From contig NZ_SPNT01000008.1 in assembly GCF_004959855.1 (NCBI RefSeq), positions 124,001-188,000 of the forward strand: 64,000 bases of DNA, read 5' to 3'. Each line of letters begins with the position of its first letter. Positions within the stretch are counted from its first letter, which is position 1. Of the stretch, positions 1 through 9,065 are shown piece by piece. The notes under the pieces were generated by a model. That model was given only the letters and a program-made list of their open reading frames with translations. It was not told the origin of the DNA and did not search any database. The position numbers and the translations under genes were made by a program. The DNA comes from Nitratireductor sp. XY-223. Lineage in GTDB: Bacteria > Pseudomonadota > Alphaproteobacteria > Rhizobiales > Rhizobiaceae.

Positions 1-32
1 GATGTCAGGTCGAGCATGTATCAATTCTCGCT

Positions 33-167
33 TTTTGGTATGACCAAACTTATAAAAAATAAAATCTTAATCAGTCCAAATGTCAATAGAGTTTGTGAAA
101 AAACGTCTGAACATGCACCATATGGAACAATAGTCCATTCAATTTTTCACTTTTAATCGTACCAAAA
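33..167. promoter_or_regulatory. Putative operator pair of the first GntR regulator
   Basis: The leader upstream of the GntR gene is AT-rich compared with the rest of the window. TTTGGT-ATG-ACCAAA at 34-48 is an inverted repeat of the kind bound by FadR-type GntR dimers. The 11-mer TTTTGGTAYGA occurs at 33-43 on the plus strand and again inverted at 157-167. I see no gene in 1-237. Autoregulation is an inference. Confidence 0.45.
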
Positions 168-237
168 TTCCGCTATGGATTGCGCGTCCGGCGATTAAAT
201 TTGTCGGCGCGTGAGCATCAGGGAGGAGCGGACGGAC

Positions 238-978
238 GTGAGTGGAAGCGATCATGGGACACACGGCAGCGTAGCGGTGCAGTCTGGCCGCGCAGCCGAT
301 ACGGTCATCGCCGAACTGGAGCAACAGATTGTGACCGGCGCGCTCGAAAACAACGCACCGCTGCCGGCGGAGCGCAATCTGATGGAGCAGTTCAACGCGA
401 GCCGCACGGTCATTCGCGAGGCGATCGCCACCTTGTCGAGCCGCGGCCTCATCGAGAGCAAGCCGCGCTATCGCCCCATCGTCAGGAAGCCGGACTATGT
501 TACGGCGTTGACGGCCGTCGGTGGCATTGTCCGCCACCTGCTGAGCGAACACGGCGGCGTCAAGAATCTCTATGACAGCCGCGTCTTCATCGAACGCGCG
601 CTCGTGCGCGAAGCGGCGTTGTCGGCCCAAAAGGACGATATCGGACTGCTCAGACAGGCGTTGGCGGAAAACGAAAGCGCCATCAGCGATTCCGATGCGT
701 TCTACGCGACGGACACGGCATTCCACGGCGTGCTCTACCGCATCCCGAAAAATCCGATCTTTCCCGCCATCCATGAGGGCTACAAATCGTGGCTTGCGCC
801 GCACTGGGAGAAGATGCTGCGTTCGCCGGAGCGCAACCTCGTCAACTTCAAGAGCCATGAAGCCATATTCACGGCGATCGTGGAGAGGGACCCCGATGCC
901 GCCGAGGAAGCGCTGGTCAATCACCTTAAGGCGGCGTGGGAATATGTCCGGGTGACCTTTGACACGGACCAGCTATGA
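238..978 (+). CDS. FadR-type (FCD) GntR family transcriptional regulator
   Basis: Transcription factor of about 246 residues. The N-terminal winged helix-turn-helix is visible in PLPAERNLMEQFNASRTV and the following segment ending in IESKPRYRP. The C-terminal half is all-helical and fits an FCD ligand domain. A GTG at 211 is in frame, but the GTG at 238 is preceded by GGGAGGAG (221-228) at 9 nt, so 238 is preferred. The stop overlaps the start of the GMC oxidoreductase by 4 bp (ATGA), so regulator and enzyme are co-transcribed. It probably controls the downstream catabolic genes; its ligand is unknown. Confidence 0.85.
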   Translation: MSGSDHGTHGSVAVQSGRAADTVIAELEQQIVTGALENNAPLPAERNLMEQFNASRTVIREAIATLSSRGLIESKPRYRPIVRKPDYVTALTAVGGIVRHLLSEHGGVKNLYDSRVFIERALVREAALSAQKDDIGLLRQALAENESAISDSDAFYATDTAFHGVLYRIPKNPIFPAIHEGYKSWLAPHWEKMLRSPERNLVNFKSHEAIFTAIVERDPDAAEEALVNHLKAAWEYVRVTFDTDQL

Positions 979-2594
979 CCGAGACATTCGATCATATCGT
1001 GGTGGGGGGCGGCTCCGCCGGCTGTGTCGCGGCGGCGCGCCTGGCGAGCGACGGCGGCGCGCGGGTGCTGCTGCTCGAGGCCGGCTACTCCAACCGGCAC
1101 CCGCTGCTCGACATGCCGCCCGGCATCTTCAAGATGATCAACGGCTCGAAATATATGCGCTACCACAGGACGACGCCGCAGGATCACCTGGACGGGCGGG
1201 TCCACGAGATACCGCAGGGCCATGTCCTGGGCGGCGGCTCCTCGGTCAATGCGCAGGTCTATATGCGTGGGCGACCGGCCGATTATGACGAATGGGATGA
1301 CATCCTTCGCGGCAACAACGACCGTGTGGGCTGGGGCTGGGATGACGTGCTGTCGCATTTCGTGCGCATGGAAAGCAACAACCGCCTGAACGGCGCGTAT
1401 CACGGCACCAAGGGCCCGATGCTCGTGTCGGATCCTGGACATATCGACCAGTTCTCGCGCTGGTTCGTGCAGGCCGTTCAGACCATGGGAGAGCCGTTCA
1501 ATTCCGACTTCAACGGGCCGAGCCAGCGCGGCGTCGGCTTCTACCAGTTCATGAACCGGCACGGAAAGCGCAGCTCGGCCGCCTACGCTTATGTGGCGCC
1601 GCAGGAATCCAACCCGAATTTGACGGTGCGCCTGCGTTGCGAGGTGCAGAAGATACTGGTGGAGAACGGCCAGGCCGTCGGTGTCGTCTACAAGGACAAG
1701 CGCGGAAACATCCGGCAGGTCCGCAGCGATGGCGAGGTGATTGTGTCGAGCGGCGCGCTGGTAACGCCCAAGGTGCTCATGCTGTCCGGCATCGGACCGG
1801 CCGCGCACCTGGCTGAGCACGGCATCGATTGCAAGGTCGACCTTCCCGGCGTCGGGCAAAACCTGATCGATCACCCCGAGGTGCCCATCACCGCGCTCGC
1901 CAACGGCCGCTATGGCTACTACAAGCAGGGCGAGGGCTGGCGCATGCTGAAAAACGGCATTCAGTTCAAACTGTTCGGATCGGGCCCGGTCACGTCGGCG
2001 GGCGTGGAGGCGGGGGCCTTCGTCAACCCGGAACAACCGGACGCGCCGCCGACGATCCAGGCCTTTTGCGTTCCCATCGTCTACCTGGACCGCGATACGC
2101 TCGACCTGGTCGAGGACGGGTACGGGCTGACCGTGACCACCGTCGTCATCAAACCGCGTTCGCGGGGCGAGGTACGCCTTGCGTCGGCCGATCCTTCGGC
2201 GATGCCTGTCGTCTCGCCGAACCTTTTGAAGGACCCCGACGACATGAACGACATGATTGCGGGCCAGCGGTTCTTCCTGCGCGCCTTTGCAACGCATCCG
2301 CTTGCCGAGCGGCTGGAGCGGGTTGCAATACCCGCTCCGGAAGATTTGTCCGAGGCGGCGCTCAGGGCCCATTGCAAGCGCTTTGTCAAAACCAACTACC
2401 ATCCGGCCAGCACGGCCCGCATGGGTGCCGACGGCGATCCCATGGCCGTGCTCGATTCCAGGATGCGGGTACGCGGGGTCGACAAATTGAGGGTGTGTGA
2501 CATGTCGGCCGTGCCGAACATCAATGCCGGCAACACCAACGCTCCGGCGATGATGCTCGGTGATCGCTGTGCCGACCTGGTCATGGACGCCTGA
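975..2594 (+). CDS. GMC family FAD-dependent oxidoreductase (choline/alcohol dehydrogenase type)
   Basis: FAD-dependent alcohol dehydrogenase/oxidase of 539 residues, the usual GMC length. DHIVVGGGSAGCVAAARLA at the N-terminus is the Rossmann FAD motif, followed by LLLEAG. GHVLGGGSSVNAQVYMRG is GMC signature 1 and SSGALVTPKVLMLSGIGP is signature 2. Near the C-terminus NYHPASTARMG carries the catalytic His, and NINAGNTNAPAMM closes the FAD site. No signal peptide is seen. It probably oxidises a primary alcohol to an aldehyde, which fits the aldehyde dehydrogenase encoded at 5354. The substrate is not identifiable. Confidence 0.9.
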   Translation: MTETFDHIVVGGGSAGCVAAARLASDGGARVLLLEAGYSNRHPLLDMPPGIFKMINGSKYMRYHRTTPQDHLDGRVHEIPQGHVLGGGSSVNAQVYMRGRPADYDEWDDILRGNNDRVGWGWDDVLSHFVRMESNNRLNGAYHGTKGPMLVSDPGHIDQFSRWFVQAVQTMGEPFNSDFNGPSQRGVGFYQFMNRHGKRSSAAYAYVAPQESNPNLTVRLRCEVQKILVENGQAVGVVYKDKRGNIRQVRSDGEVIVSSGALVTPKVLMLSGIGPAAHLAEHGIDCKVDLPGVGQNLIDHPEVPITALANGRYGYYKQGEGWRMLKNGIQFKLFGSGPVTSAGVEAGAFVNPEQPDAPPTIQAFCVPIVYLDRDTLDLVEDGYGLTVTTVVIKPRSRGEVRLASADPSAMPVVSPNLLKDPDDMNDMIAGQRFFLRAFATHPLAERLERVAIPAPEDLSEAALRAHCKRFVKTNYHPASTARMGADGDPMAVLDSRMRVRGVDKLRVCDMSAVPNINAGNTNAPAMMLGDRCADLVMDA

Positions 2595-2876
2595 AACACC
2601 TGCAGGATCCATGGCGGCCGAGCCGCATTGCCGATGTTCAAACCGACCCGTGACACCGTCTGATCTCCCGGCCGGCGGACGCGTCGGTTTTGTCGGCCCC
2701 GGCGGGCGGATTGGGGGCCGCCGCGTGCCCGATTCCATCAAAACACGCGAAAATCAGACGGAGAGATACGCCGCAAAACTCTCCGGGATCACCCTATTGA
2801 GCCACGCAAAGCACTCTTGAGCGATCCGTCCTCAGGCTGACCAGGCCCGGGGATGTGTTTGCAAAGGGAGGAGTGT

Positions 2877-4136
2877 ATGAACTCGAAATTATTGACAACG
2901 CTGTCGGTGGCCGCGCTTGTGGCGGCCGGTTCGACGGTGGTTTCGGCCGAGCCGCTCAAGGTGGGCGTGCTGGCGACGCTGGAAGGCACCTACACCGTGC
3001 TCGGCGAAGACGGTGTGCGCGGGCTGAAAACGGCACTTGCGCAATCGGACAACAAGGCCGGCGGCCGCGAGATCGAACTTGTTATCGGCGCCACCGATGC
3101 CAGCCCGGACAGCGCCGTGCGCGCCGCGCGCAAGCTGGTTGAGCAGGACGGTGTCGAGATCGTCATCGGACCGCTCTCCGGTTCCGAGGGTATTGCCATA
3201 CGCGACTACTCGAAGACCCAGCCGCAGGTAACCTTCATCAACGGGATCTCGGGGGCCCAGGAAACCACCTATGTCACCCCGTCGGACAATTTCTTCCGAT
3301 TCAACATGGACGGCGCCCAATGGTCGGCCGGCCTTGGCGACTACATCTTCAACGAAAAGGGCTACAAGACGATCGCCACAGTGGGCGAGGACTATTCCTT
3401 CGTCTACACACAGGTCTTCGGTCTCGTGACCGAGTTTTGCGCCGCAGGCGGGGAAGTGACCGAACGGCTTTGGGTGCCGCTCGGCACGAAGGACTTCGGC
3501 TCGATCATCGCCGCGCTTCCCGACGACGTGGACGCCATTTATCTCGGCCTTGGCGGCGGCGACGCCGTCAACTTCCTCAACCAGTACCAGCAGGCCGGTG
3601 GCGATGCGAACCTGATCGGCGGAACGATCATGGTCGACGGTACGGTTCTTTCGTCCAAGGGTTCGGCCAAGGATGCGCTTATCGGCGTTCCGTCGTCGGG
3701 ACCGCAGGCCGATACCTGGGACGATCCGAAATGGCAGTCCTATGTGAAAGCCTATCAGGACACGTTCCCGCCGGATCAGCGTTTCCCGAGCCCCTCGCTG
3801 CTGGCGACCGGCTACTACAACGCGACCAACGCGGCGCTGTCCTGCCTCAACGAAACCGGCGGCGATCTATCCGACGGCCAGAAGGCTTTCAGGGCGTGCC
3901 TGGCGGGCCTGGAACTCGACGCGCCCAACGGCAAGATTGCGTTGGACGGCAATCGTCAGGCGATCGGCACGAACTTCGTGTCTGAGGTGGTCGAACTGGA
4001 TGACGGCACGCTGGCGACGAAACTCGTCAGCATCAAAGAGAACGTCAACCAGACGCTCGGAATCGAGCCGGCGGCATTCGCCAAGATCGGGTTGCCGAGC
4101 CGCGAAACGCCCGAGTGCAAGACCGCGTACGAATAG
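2877..4136 (+). CDS. LIV-type ABC transporter periplasmic substrate-binding protein
   Basis: Periplasmic receptor of 419 residues (Peripla_BP_6 family). The ATG at 2877 follows GGGAGG and starts a clear signal peptide (MNSKLLTTLSVAALVAAGSTVVSAEP, probable cleavage after SAE or VSA). The mature protein begins LKVGVLATLEGTYTVLGEDG, typical of leucine/amide/urea-type binding proteins. No permease lies beside it. The nearest LIV permeases and ATPases start at 8049, after three other genes, and are its likely partners. An upstream in-frame ATG at 2853 would destroy the signal peptide. The ligand is unknown. Confidence 0.88.
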   Translation: MNSKLLTTLSVAALVAAGSTVVSAEPLKVGVLATLEGTYTVLGEDGVRGLKTALAQSDNKAGGREIELVIGATDASPDSAVRAARKLVEQDGVEIVIGPLSGSEGIAIRDYSKTQPQVTFINGISGAQETTYVTPSDNFFRFNMDGAQWSAGLGDYIFNEKGYKTIATVGEDYSFVYTQVFGLVTEFCAAGGEVTERLWVPLGTKDFGSIIAALPDDVDAIYLGLGGGDAVNFLNQYQQAGGDANLIGGTIMVDGTVLSSKGSAKDALIGVPSSGPQADTWDDPKWQSYVKAYQDTFPPDQRFPSPSLLATGYYNATNAALSCLNETGGDLSDGQKAFRACLAGLELDAPNGKIALDGNRQAIGTNFVSEVVELDDGTLATKLVSIKENVNQTLGIEPAAFAKIGLPSRETPECKTAYE

Positions 4137-4153
4137 TCGCGCGTTGACCACGA

Positions 4154-4180
4154 CATCCGGGCGGGCCGACCGCCCGGATG
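4154..4180 (+). terminator. GC-rich hairpin after the LIV binding-protein gene
   Basis: CATCCGGGCGG, a 5-nt loop (GCCGA), then CCGCCCGGATG: a perfect 11-bp stem. Only a weak T-run (CTTTTG) follows, so it may be a leaky terminator or an mRNA-stabilising hairpin rather than a full stop. Confidence 0.7.
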
Positions 4181-4217
4181 TGAGCAGCCTTTTGTCCGGA
4201 CCGCCGAGAGTTTCCCG

Positions 4218-5339
4218 ATGGCGCTGATCACCTACCTGACGCGGGTACATTTTGCCGACGGGATCCTGGAGGAGGCCCTTCGATCCGAACTCGAACATCA
4301 CGGCCGGAAGCGGCCTGTGGTGATCGCAGACAAAGGTGATTTTTCTTCCGGATTCGCCGACCGGCTGTTCGCGAGCTTTCCGATCCGGACAAAAGCGGTC
4401 CAGTGCGAGATTCCGGATAGCATGTCCTCGAGGGAGGCGCTGAGCCTCATTCAGAAAAAGTATATCGGTCACAGGGCGGATGCGCTTATCGCCTTCGGAA
4501 AGGGGCGCCTGATCGGGCTTGCCCAGTTTGCGCGGTTCCCCCTGGCCGAGCTCGGATCGGCGGATTCCAAATCCGCGGACACGAAGCCAGGGCGCTGCAA
4601 GACAAAACTGCCCAATCTCTTCGCGGTGCCGGGGATCGACGGCCTGACGGCGGCGCCGATCGTCTCGGCGGATCACAGCGCGCTGACCAACACGCGCTAT
4701 TCCATGAGCGAAAGGCTTCCGACCGCAATCATCTGCGATCCGACCCTGACGCTCGGCGCCGATTCCAAGTCAAGCGCCAGCGCCGGCGTCAATGCGATTA
4801 CCCGCTGCATCGAGGCCTATCTTTCCAACGCCTATAATCCGCCGGCGGACGGAATCGCACTGGACGGCCTGCAGCGTTCGGCAAGCAACCTTCACCGGGT
4901 TCTCAACGATGACCGGCTGGAAGTCCGGCGAGAGATGATGGCGGCCAGCCTCAACGGGGCGCTGGCGCAGCAAAAGGGGATCGGCGCAAGCCAGGCCATG
5001 GGCGCGGCCCTTAGCAGCGCCGCCCGTGCCGAACTGGATCAGGGGGCGCTGTTGCGCCTGTTCCTTCCGGGAGTCCTGCGTCTCAATGCCGTCCCGCTCA
5101 AGGACAAGTATCAGCCAATCCGCCGTATCCTCGGCATCAAGCCGCGCCTCAGCCTGGCGGACGGGGTGCGCGTGTTTTTCGATCGGCTGCCGTTGCCGGC
5201 GCGCCTGTCCGAAATGGGGGTCACCAGGAAGCACATCGGCCGGGCGTCATCGATGGTGGTGGAACACGGCGAACCGCCGGCTTCAGCGACGCTGCCCGAC
5301 AGGGCGGACGTCGCGGCGATAATGCATTCTGTTCTCTAG
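4218..5339 (+). CDS. Iron-alcohol-dehydrogenase family protein lacking metal ligands
   Basis: Protein of 373 residues with the fold signature of group III (Fe) alcohol dehydrogenases: IICDPTLTL, then AGVNAITRCIEAYLSNAYNPPADGIALDGLQ, then GIGASQAMGAAL and LFLPGVLRLN. Compared with FucO (GVDALTHAIE, GLGLVHGMAH, PHG), the ligand Asp is Asn, the ligand His is Arg, the next two ligand His are Gln, and the catalytic-region His is Ala. The NAD-binding GGGS is replaced by GKGR. The frame is intact and flanked by redox genes, so it is a divergent or non-catalytic member rather than a decayed gene. Function unknown. Confidence 0.7.
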   Translation: MALITYLTRVHFADGILEEALRSELEHHGRKRPVVIADKGDFSSGFADRLFASFPIRTKAVQCEIPDSMSSREALSLIQKKYIGHRADALIAFGKGRLIGLAQFARFPLAELGSADSKSADTKPGRCKTKLPNLFAVPGIDGLTAAPIVSADHSALTNTRYSMSERLPTAIICDPTLTLGADSKSSASAGVNAITRCIEAYLSNAYNPPADGIALDGLQRSASNLHRVLNDDRLEVRREMMAASLNGALAQQKGIGASQAMGAALSSAARAELDQGALLRLFLPGVLRLNAVPLKDKYQPIRRILGIKPRLSLADGVRVFFDRLPLPARLSEMGVTRKHIGRASSMVVEHGEPPASATLPDRADVAAIMHSVL

Positions 5340-5353
5340 CCGGAGTGGTCGAG

Positions 5354-6784
5354 ATGAAACCGCTGCTGATCGGCGGCGAATGGGTGGACACACCCCAGGC
5401 CGTCAGCAACATCAACCCGTCCGATGTCAGCGACATCGTCGATCGCTACGCACAGGCGGGCATCAGCGAGACCCAGAGCGCGGTCGACGCGGCGGCACAC
5501 GCGTTTCCGCAATGGTCCCGGACAACGCCGCAGGCCCGCCACGACATCCTCAAGGCCACTGGCGACGAGATCCTGGCGCGCAAGGAGGAAATCGGGACTC
5601 TGCTCAGCCGCGAGGAAGGCAAGATACTGCGCGAGGGGATCGCCGAGACGGCAAGGGCCGCTCATATCTTCCTTTTCTTTGCCGGCGAGGCGCTGCGTGT
5701 AACCGGCGACAGCCTTGCATCCGTGCGGCCCGGAATCGGTGTCGAAGTGACGCGTGAGCCGGTCGGCGTGGTCTCGATCATTACGCCGTGGAACTTCCCG
5801 ATTGCCATTCCGGCCTGGAAGATCGCGCCGGCCCTGTGTTTCGGCAACACGGTCGTGTTCAAGCCGGCGGAACTCGTGCCCGGTTGTTCGTGGATCATCG
5901 CAGACATACTGAAACGCAACGGTCTTCCGGCCGGCGTGCTTAACCTGGTCATGGGCCGCGGCTCGGTCGTCGGGCAGGCGATGCTGGATGACGAGCGGGT
6001 GGATGCGGTCACGTTCACGGGCTCGATCGAGACCGGAAACCGTGTCGCGGAGGCGTGCGTCCGGCACATGCGGAAGGTCCAGCTCGAAATGGGCGGGAAA
6101 AACCCGCTGGTGGTCCTGGACGATGCCGATCTCGACGTGGCGGTCGAATGCGCGGTCGACGGATCGTTCTATTCCACCGGCCAGCGCTGCACGGCATCGT
6201 CGCGGCTGATCGTGACGGAGGGGATACACAACCGGTTCATCGAGGCGCTTGCCGAGCGGATGCGGGGCCTCGTCGTCGATCATGCGCTGAAAACGGAAAC
6301 GGAAATCGGCCCGGTCGTCGATGCGGCGCAGCTCGAACAGGATCGCAACTACATAGACGGCGCGCGAAACGACGGCGGCAATATCCGTTGCGGCGGTGGC
6401 GTGCTGACACGGCAGACCGACGGTTTCTTCCTTGAGCCGACGCTGATCACCGAAACCCACCCGCATATGCGCATCAACCGGGAAGAGGTTTTCGGCCCCG
6501 TTGCATCCGTCATCCGGGTGCGCGGCTACGATGAGGCTCTTGCCGTGGCCAATGACACGCCGTTCGGGTTGTCGGCGGGCATCTGCACCACAAGCCTCAA
6601 ACACGCGTCCCACTTCAAGCAGAACGCCGAGGCCGGTCTGGTAATGGTCAATCTGCCGACGGCCGGTGTCGACTACCATGTCCCGATGGGCGGCCGTAAG
6701 CGCTCGAGCTTCGGACCGCGTGAACAGGGCAGTTACGCGCGCGAGTTTTTCACGGAGGTCAAAACGGCATATACGCGTCCATAG
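5354..6784 (+). CDS. NAD(P)-dependent aldehyde dehydrogenase (ketoglutarate-semialdehyde dehydrogenase-like)
   Basis: Soluble aldehyde dehydrogenase of 476 residues. ITPWNFPIAIPAWKIAPAL and FKPAE are the cofactor-binding segment, FTGS the NAD loop, LEMGGKNP carries the general-base Glu, and STGQRCTASSRLIV the nucleophilic Cys. EEVFGPV and the C-terminal PMGGRKRSSFGPREQG complete the family pattern. The C-terminus and LFFAGEALR resemble alpha-ketoglutaric semialdehyde dehydrogenases. GGAG at 5342-5345, 8 nt upstream, supports ATG 5354 over the in-frame GTG at 5345. It would oxidise the aldehyde made by the upstream dehydrogenase. Substrate is inferred only. Confidence 0.88.
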   Translation: MKPLLIGGEWVDTPQAVSNINPSDVSDIVDRYAQAGISETQSAVDAAAHAFPQWSRTTPQARHDILKATGDEILARKEEIGTLLSREEGKILREGIAETARAAHIFLFFAGEALRVTGDSLASVRPGIGVEVTREPVGVVSIITPWNFPIAIPAWKIAPALCFGNTVVFKPAELVPGCSWIIADILKRNGLPAGVLNLVMGRGSVVGQAMLDDERVDAVTFTGSIETGNRVAEACVRHMRKVQLEMGGKNPLVVLDDADLDVAVECAVDGSFYSTGQRCTASSRLIVTEGIHNRFIEALAERMRGLVVDHALKTETEIGPVVDAAQLEQDRNYIDGARNDGGNIRCGGGVLTRQTDGFFLEPTLITETHPHMRINREEVFGPVASVIRVRGYDEALAVANDTPFGLSAGICTTSLKHASHFKQNAEAGLVMVNLPTAGVDYHVPMGGRKRSSFGPREQGSYAREFFTEVKTAYTRP

Positions 6785-6954
6785 TCCCCGGTTTTCGTAC
6801 GTAACGGTGAATTTGCCGACATAACCGAAAGTCTCTTTCTTGATCTGCGGGTCTTGCCACGGACACGAAAAAAGCCGCACCATGACCGATTAACGTATAC
6901 AGTACGTGTGCACGAGGTGCCGAAGAAGCAACCGTGCAGTTTGGAGGAACGACC

Positions 6955-7779
6955 ATGAGCCATGCCTTATCCGTGTGCCACGGAGAGTTCGGGCGTGCTG
7001 CGCTCTACATGCTCGACCGAACGATCATCACCCACGCACACCGGGAAGGTCACCTGATTTTTTATCTCGGCGGGCGTGATGGAAGGGTCATCATCAACGG
7101 CTTCCCGTATGCCTGCGACGGCAGTCACGCCATCGCGGTCAGCCCGTGGGAACCCCACAGTTTTGAAACCAACGGCGACGGGGCCTGCTTCTGCCTTGTC
7201 ATGTACATCAAGCCGATGTGGTTTTTGGAAAACAACGCCTCGGCGGAATATGCGCTGAATTTCGGCGCGCCCGCGGTACGTATCACGCCGAAGATATCGG
7301 ACTGCATTAAGCGCCTGACCGGCCTTTTGATGGACGATGAAAGCCGTGATCTTTTCGACACGATGCTTTTCGAAACCACCCGCATCTGTTTCGAGCACTC
7401 GTGGAAGAACGCGCGGCCGCTCAGCCCTTTGCAAAGGGCGCGGTGCCGGTTCTCGGATTTTCGTGTGAGGCGGTCGCTTCGCTTCATGCAGGAAAACCTG
7501 ACCTATGATGTCGAAATGGAGTGCCTCGCCCGGCAGGTCGGTCTTTCCCGCGCGCATTTCTTCAAGCTTTTCAAGCGCCAGATGGGCGTGACACCCAACA
7601 TCTATCTCAACACGCTGCGGTCGGAACAGGCGATTGACGACCTGCTGACGACGCCGAAAACGGTGACCGATATCGCCTATGATCTCGGGTTCTCGTCGCA
7701 AGCGAGTTTCACACGGTTCTTCTCGTCGAATGTTGGTATCTCGCCGAGCGAATACCGGCGTGTCGCTCACGTGTCCTGA
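6955..7779 (+). CDS. AraC family transcriptional regulator
   Basis: Regulator of 274 residues. The N-terminal half is a cupin-like sensor (HREGHLIFYLGGRDGRVIINGFPY and AVSPWEPHSF). The C-terminal 100 residues hold two helix-turn-helix motifs: CLARQVGLSRAHFFKLFKRQ, and VTDIAYDLGFSSQASFTRFF followed by PSEYRR. GGAGG at 6943-6947 fixes the ATG at 6955. It lies between the oxidoreductase genes and the long transporter/hydroxylase array, so it may activate either side. Confidence 0.88.
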   Translation: MSHALSVCHGEFGRAALYMLDRTIITHAHREGHLIFYLGGRDGRVIINGFPYACDGSHAIAVSPWEPHSFETNGDGACFCLVMYIKPMWFLENNASAEYALNFGAPAVRITPKISDCIKRLTGLLMDDESRDLFDTMLFETTRICFEHSWKNARPLSPLQRARCRFSDFRVRRSLRFMQENLTYDVEMECLARQVGLSRAHFFKLFKRQMGVTPNIYLNTLRSEQAIDDLLTTPKTVTDIAYDLGFSSQASFTRFFSSNVGISPSEYRRVAHVS

Positions 7780-8048
7780 CGCCGATTTTTCTCCCCCAGT
7801 GCCGGTGCTTTCGATTGAATGCGCCGGTTTTTTGTTGCGGCCGGTCGAAGCGTTCACCTCCTCGAAAACCAAGACATAAAGCGGCTCTAGGCCAACCGAG
7901 AAGACTTTCGGGTATGCCGATTCCTCGGGCCAGCATTTAGCCTTTTCCCATTGTTCGCTCGGCCTTCGGGCGTATCGGGAGGAGAACCTTTGGTCACCAG
8001 AAAACTCCGTTGGGCCGCACAACGCGCACCGCGTGGGAAAAGCCGGCC
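7780..8048 (+). other. Intergenic region before the 20-kb array
   Basis: About 269 bases without a gene between the AraC regulator and livH. It must hold the main promoter of the long array. GGGAGGAG at 7977-7984 is a strong ribosome-binding sequence, but no in-frame start for livH stands at proper distance from it. I found no clear palindrome or riboswitch. Confidence 0.35.
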
Positions 8049-9062
8049 ATGAGGGCATTCGCCGCAAGGCATCCGTGGTGGACCGCCGTGATCGCGATCG
8101 CGGCGGCCGTGCTCCTGATGCTGATCTTCCTGGTGTGGCCGCAATGGCTGGTGGCGGGCATCGGCCGCAAGAAGGTGTTCCTCAACGCGCTGTTCAACGG
8201 GATCACGCTCGGCGGGTTGTATTTCCTCGTCGCCAGCGGCTTCACGCTGATTTTCGGCCTCATGCGCAATGTCAACCTGGCGCATGGTTCCCTCTACCTG
8301 CTTGGCGGCTATATCGGCTTTTTCGTTGCCGAATGGACCGGATTCTGGCTGCTCGCCTTTCCGGCGGCCTTTCTCGTTGTTGCACTTCTCGGTGTGGTGC
8401 TCCAGGTCGTTGTCTTCCAGCGCATGGAGGGGCAGGACCTTCGCCAGACCCTGGTGACGATTGGCATCTCTATCGTGGCGGCTGACCTGATGCTTTGGGC
8501 CTTCGGGGGCGACTTCTACAATATCGGCACACCGAGCTGGCTCTCCGGGCCCATGGAGACGTTCTTCGTGACCGGCGTCAAACGCTCTTCCGGCGACCTT
8601 ATCTTCCTGAAATACCCGCTTGTGCGCATTGTCATCTTCGCTGCATCCGTCGGCATCGGCGTCGGCATGTGGTTGCTGCTCAACCGCACGCGCATCGGCA
8701 TGCTCGTGCGGGCCGGCGTCGACGACAGTGCCATGCTTTCGGCGACCGGCGCGCGCATCAATCTGGTCTTTGTGGGCGTCTTCGCGTTCGGCGCCGGTCT
8801 CGCCGGTGTCGCGGGGGTCGTCGGCGGAACCTTCCAGTCCATCGCACCCGGTGAAGATATCCGCTTCCTGCTTGCCTCGCTCATCGTGGTGATCGTCGGC
8901 GGCATGGGGTCGATCCCCGGGGCGGCGCTCGGTGCGCTGATGATCGGCCTCGCCGAGCAGTTCGGATCCGTCTACTTCCCCACCTACGCGGTGGTGCTGA
9001 CCTTCCTGATCATGGTCGCCGTGCTGGCCTTCCGGCCGCAGGGCCTGATGGGGAGGGCCTAG
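8049..9062 (+). CDS. livH: LIV-type ABC transporter permease LivH
   Basis: Integral membrane permease of about 337 residues. NALFNGITLGGLYFLVASGFTLIFGLMRNVNLAHGSLYLLGGYIGF is the LivH signature, and GVDDSAMLSATGARIN is the cytoplasmic EAA-like coupling loop. About eight hydrophobic segments follow. A TTG at 8010 is in frame, but the ATG at 8049 gives the usual start. Four bases separate the stop from livM. The partner binding protein is probably the one at 2877. Confidence 0.9.
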   Translation: MRAFAARHPWWTAVIAIAAAVLLMLIFLVWPQWLVAGIGRKKVFLNALFNGITLGGLYFLVASGFTLIFGLMRNVNLAHGSLYLLGGYIGFFVAEWTGFWLLAFPAAFLVVALLGVVLQVVVFQRMEGQDLRQTLVTIGISIVAADLMLWAFGGDFYNIGTPSWLSGPMETFFVTGVKRSSGDLIFLKYPLVRIVIFAASVGIGVGMWLLLNRTRIGMLVRAGVDDSAMLSATGARINLVFVGVFAFGAGLAGVAGVVGGTFQSIAPGEDIRFLLASLIVVIVGGMGSIPGAALGALMIGLAEQFGSVYFPTYAVVLTFLIMVAVLAFRPQGLMGRA

Positions 9063-9065
9063 GCC

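Noticed and set aside
4218-5339. Calling the iron-ADH homologue a pseudogene
   Set aside because: There is no frameshift or internal stop, codon use matches the neighbours, and the substitutions are confined to ligand positions.
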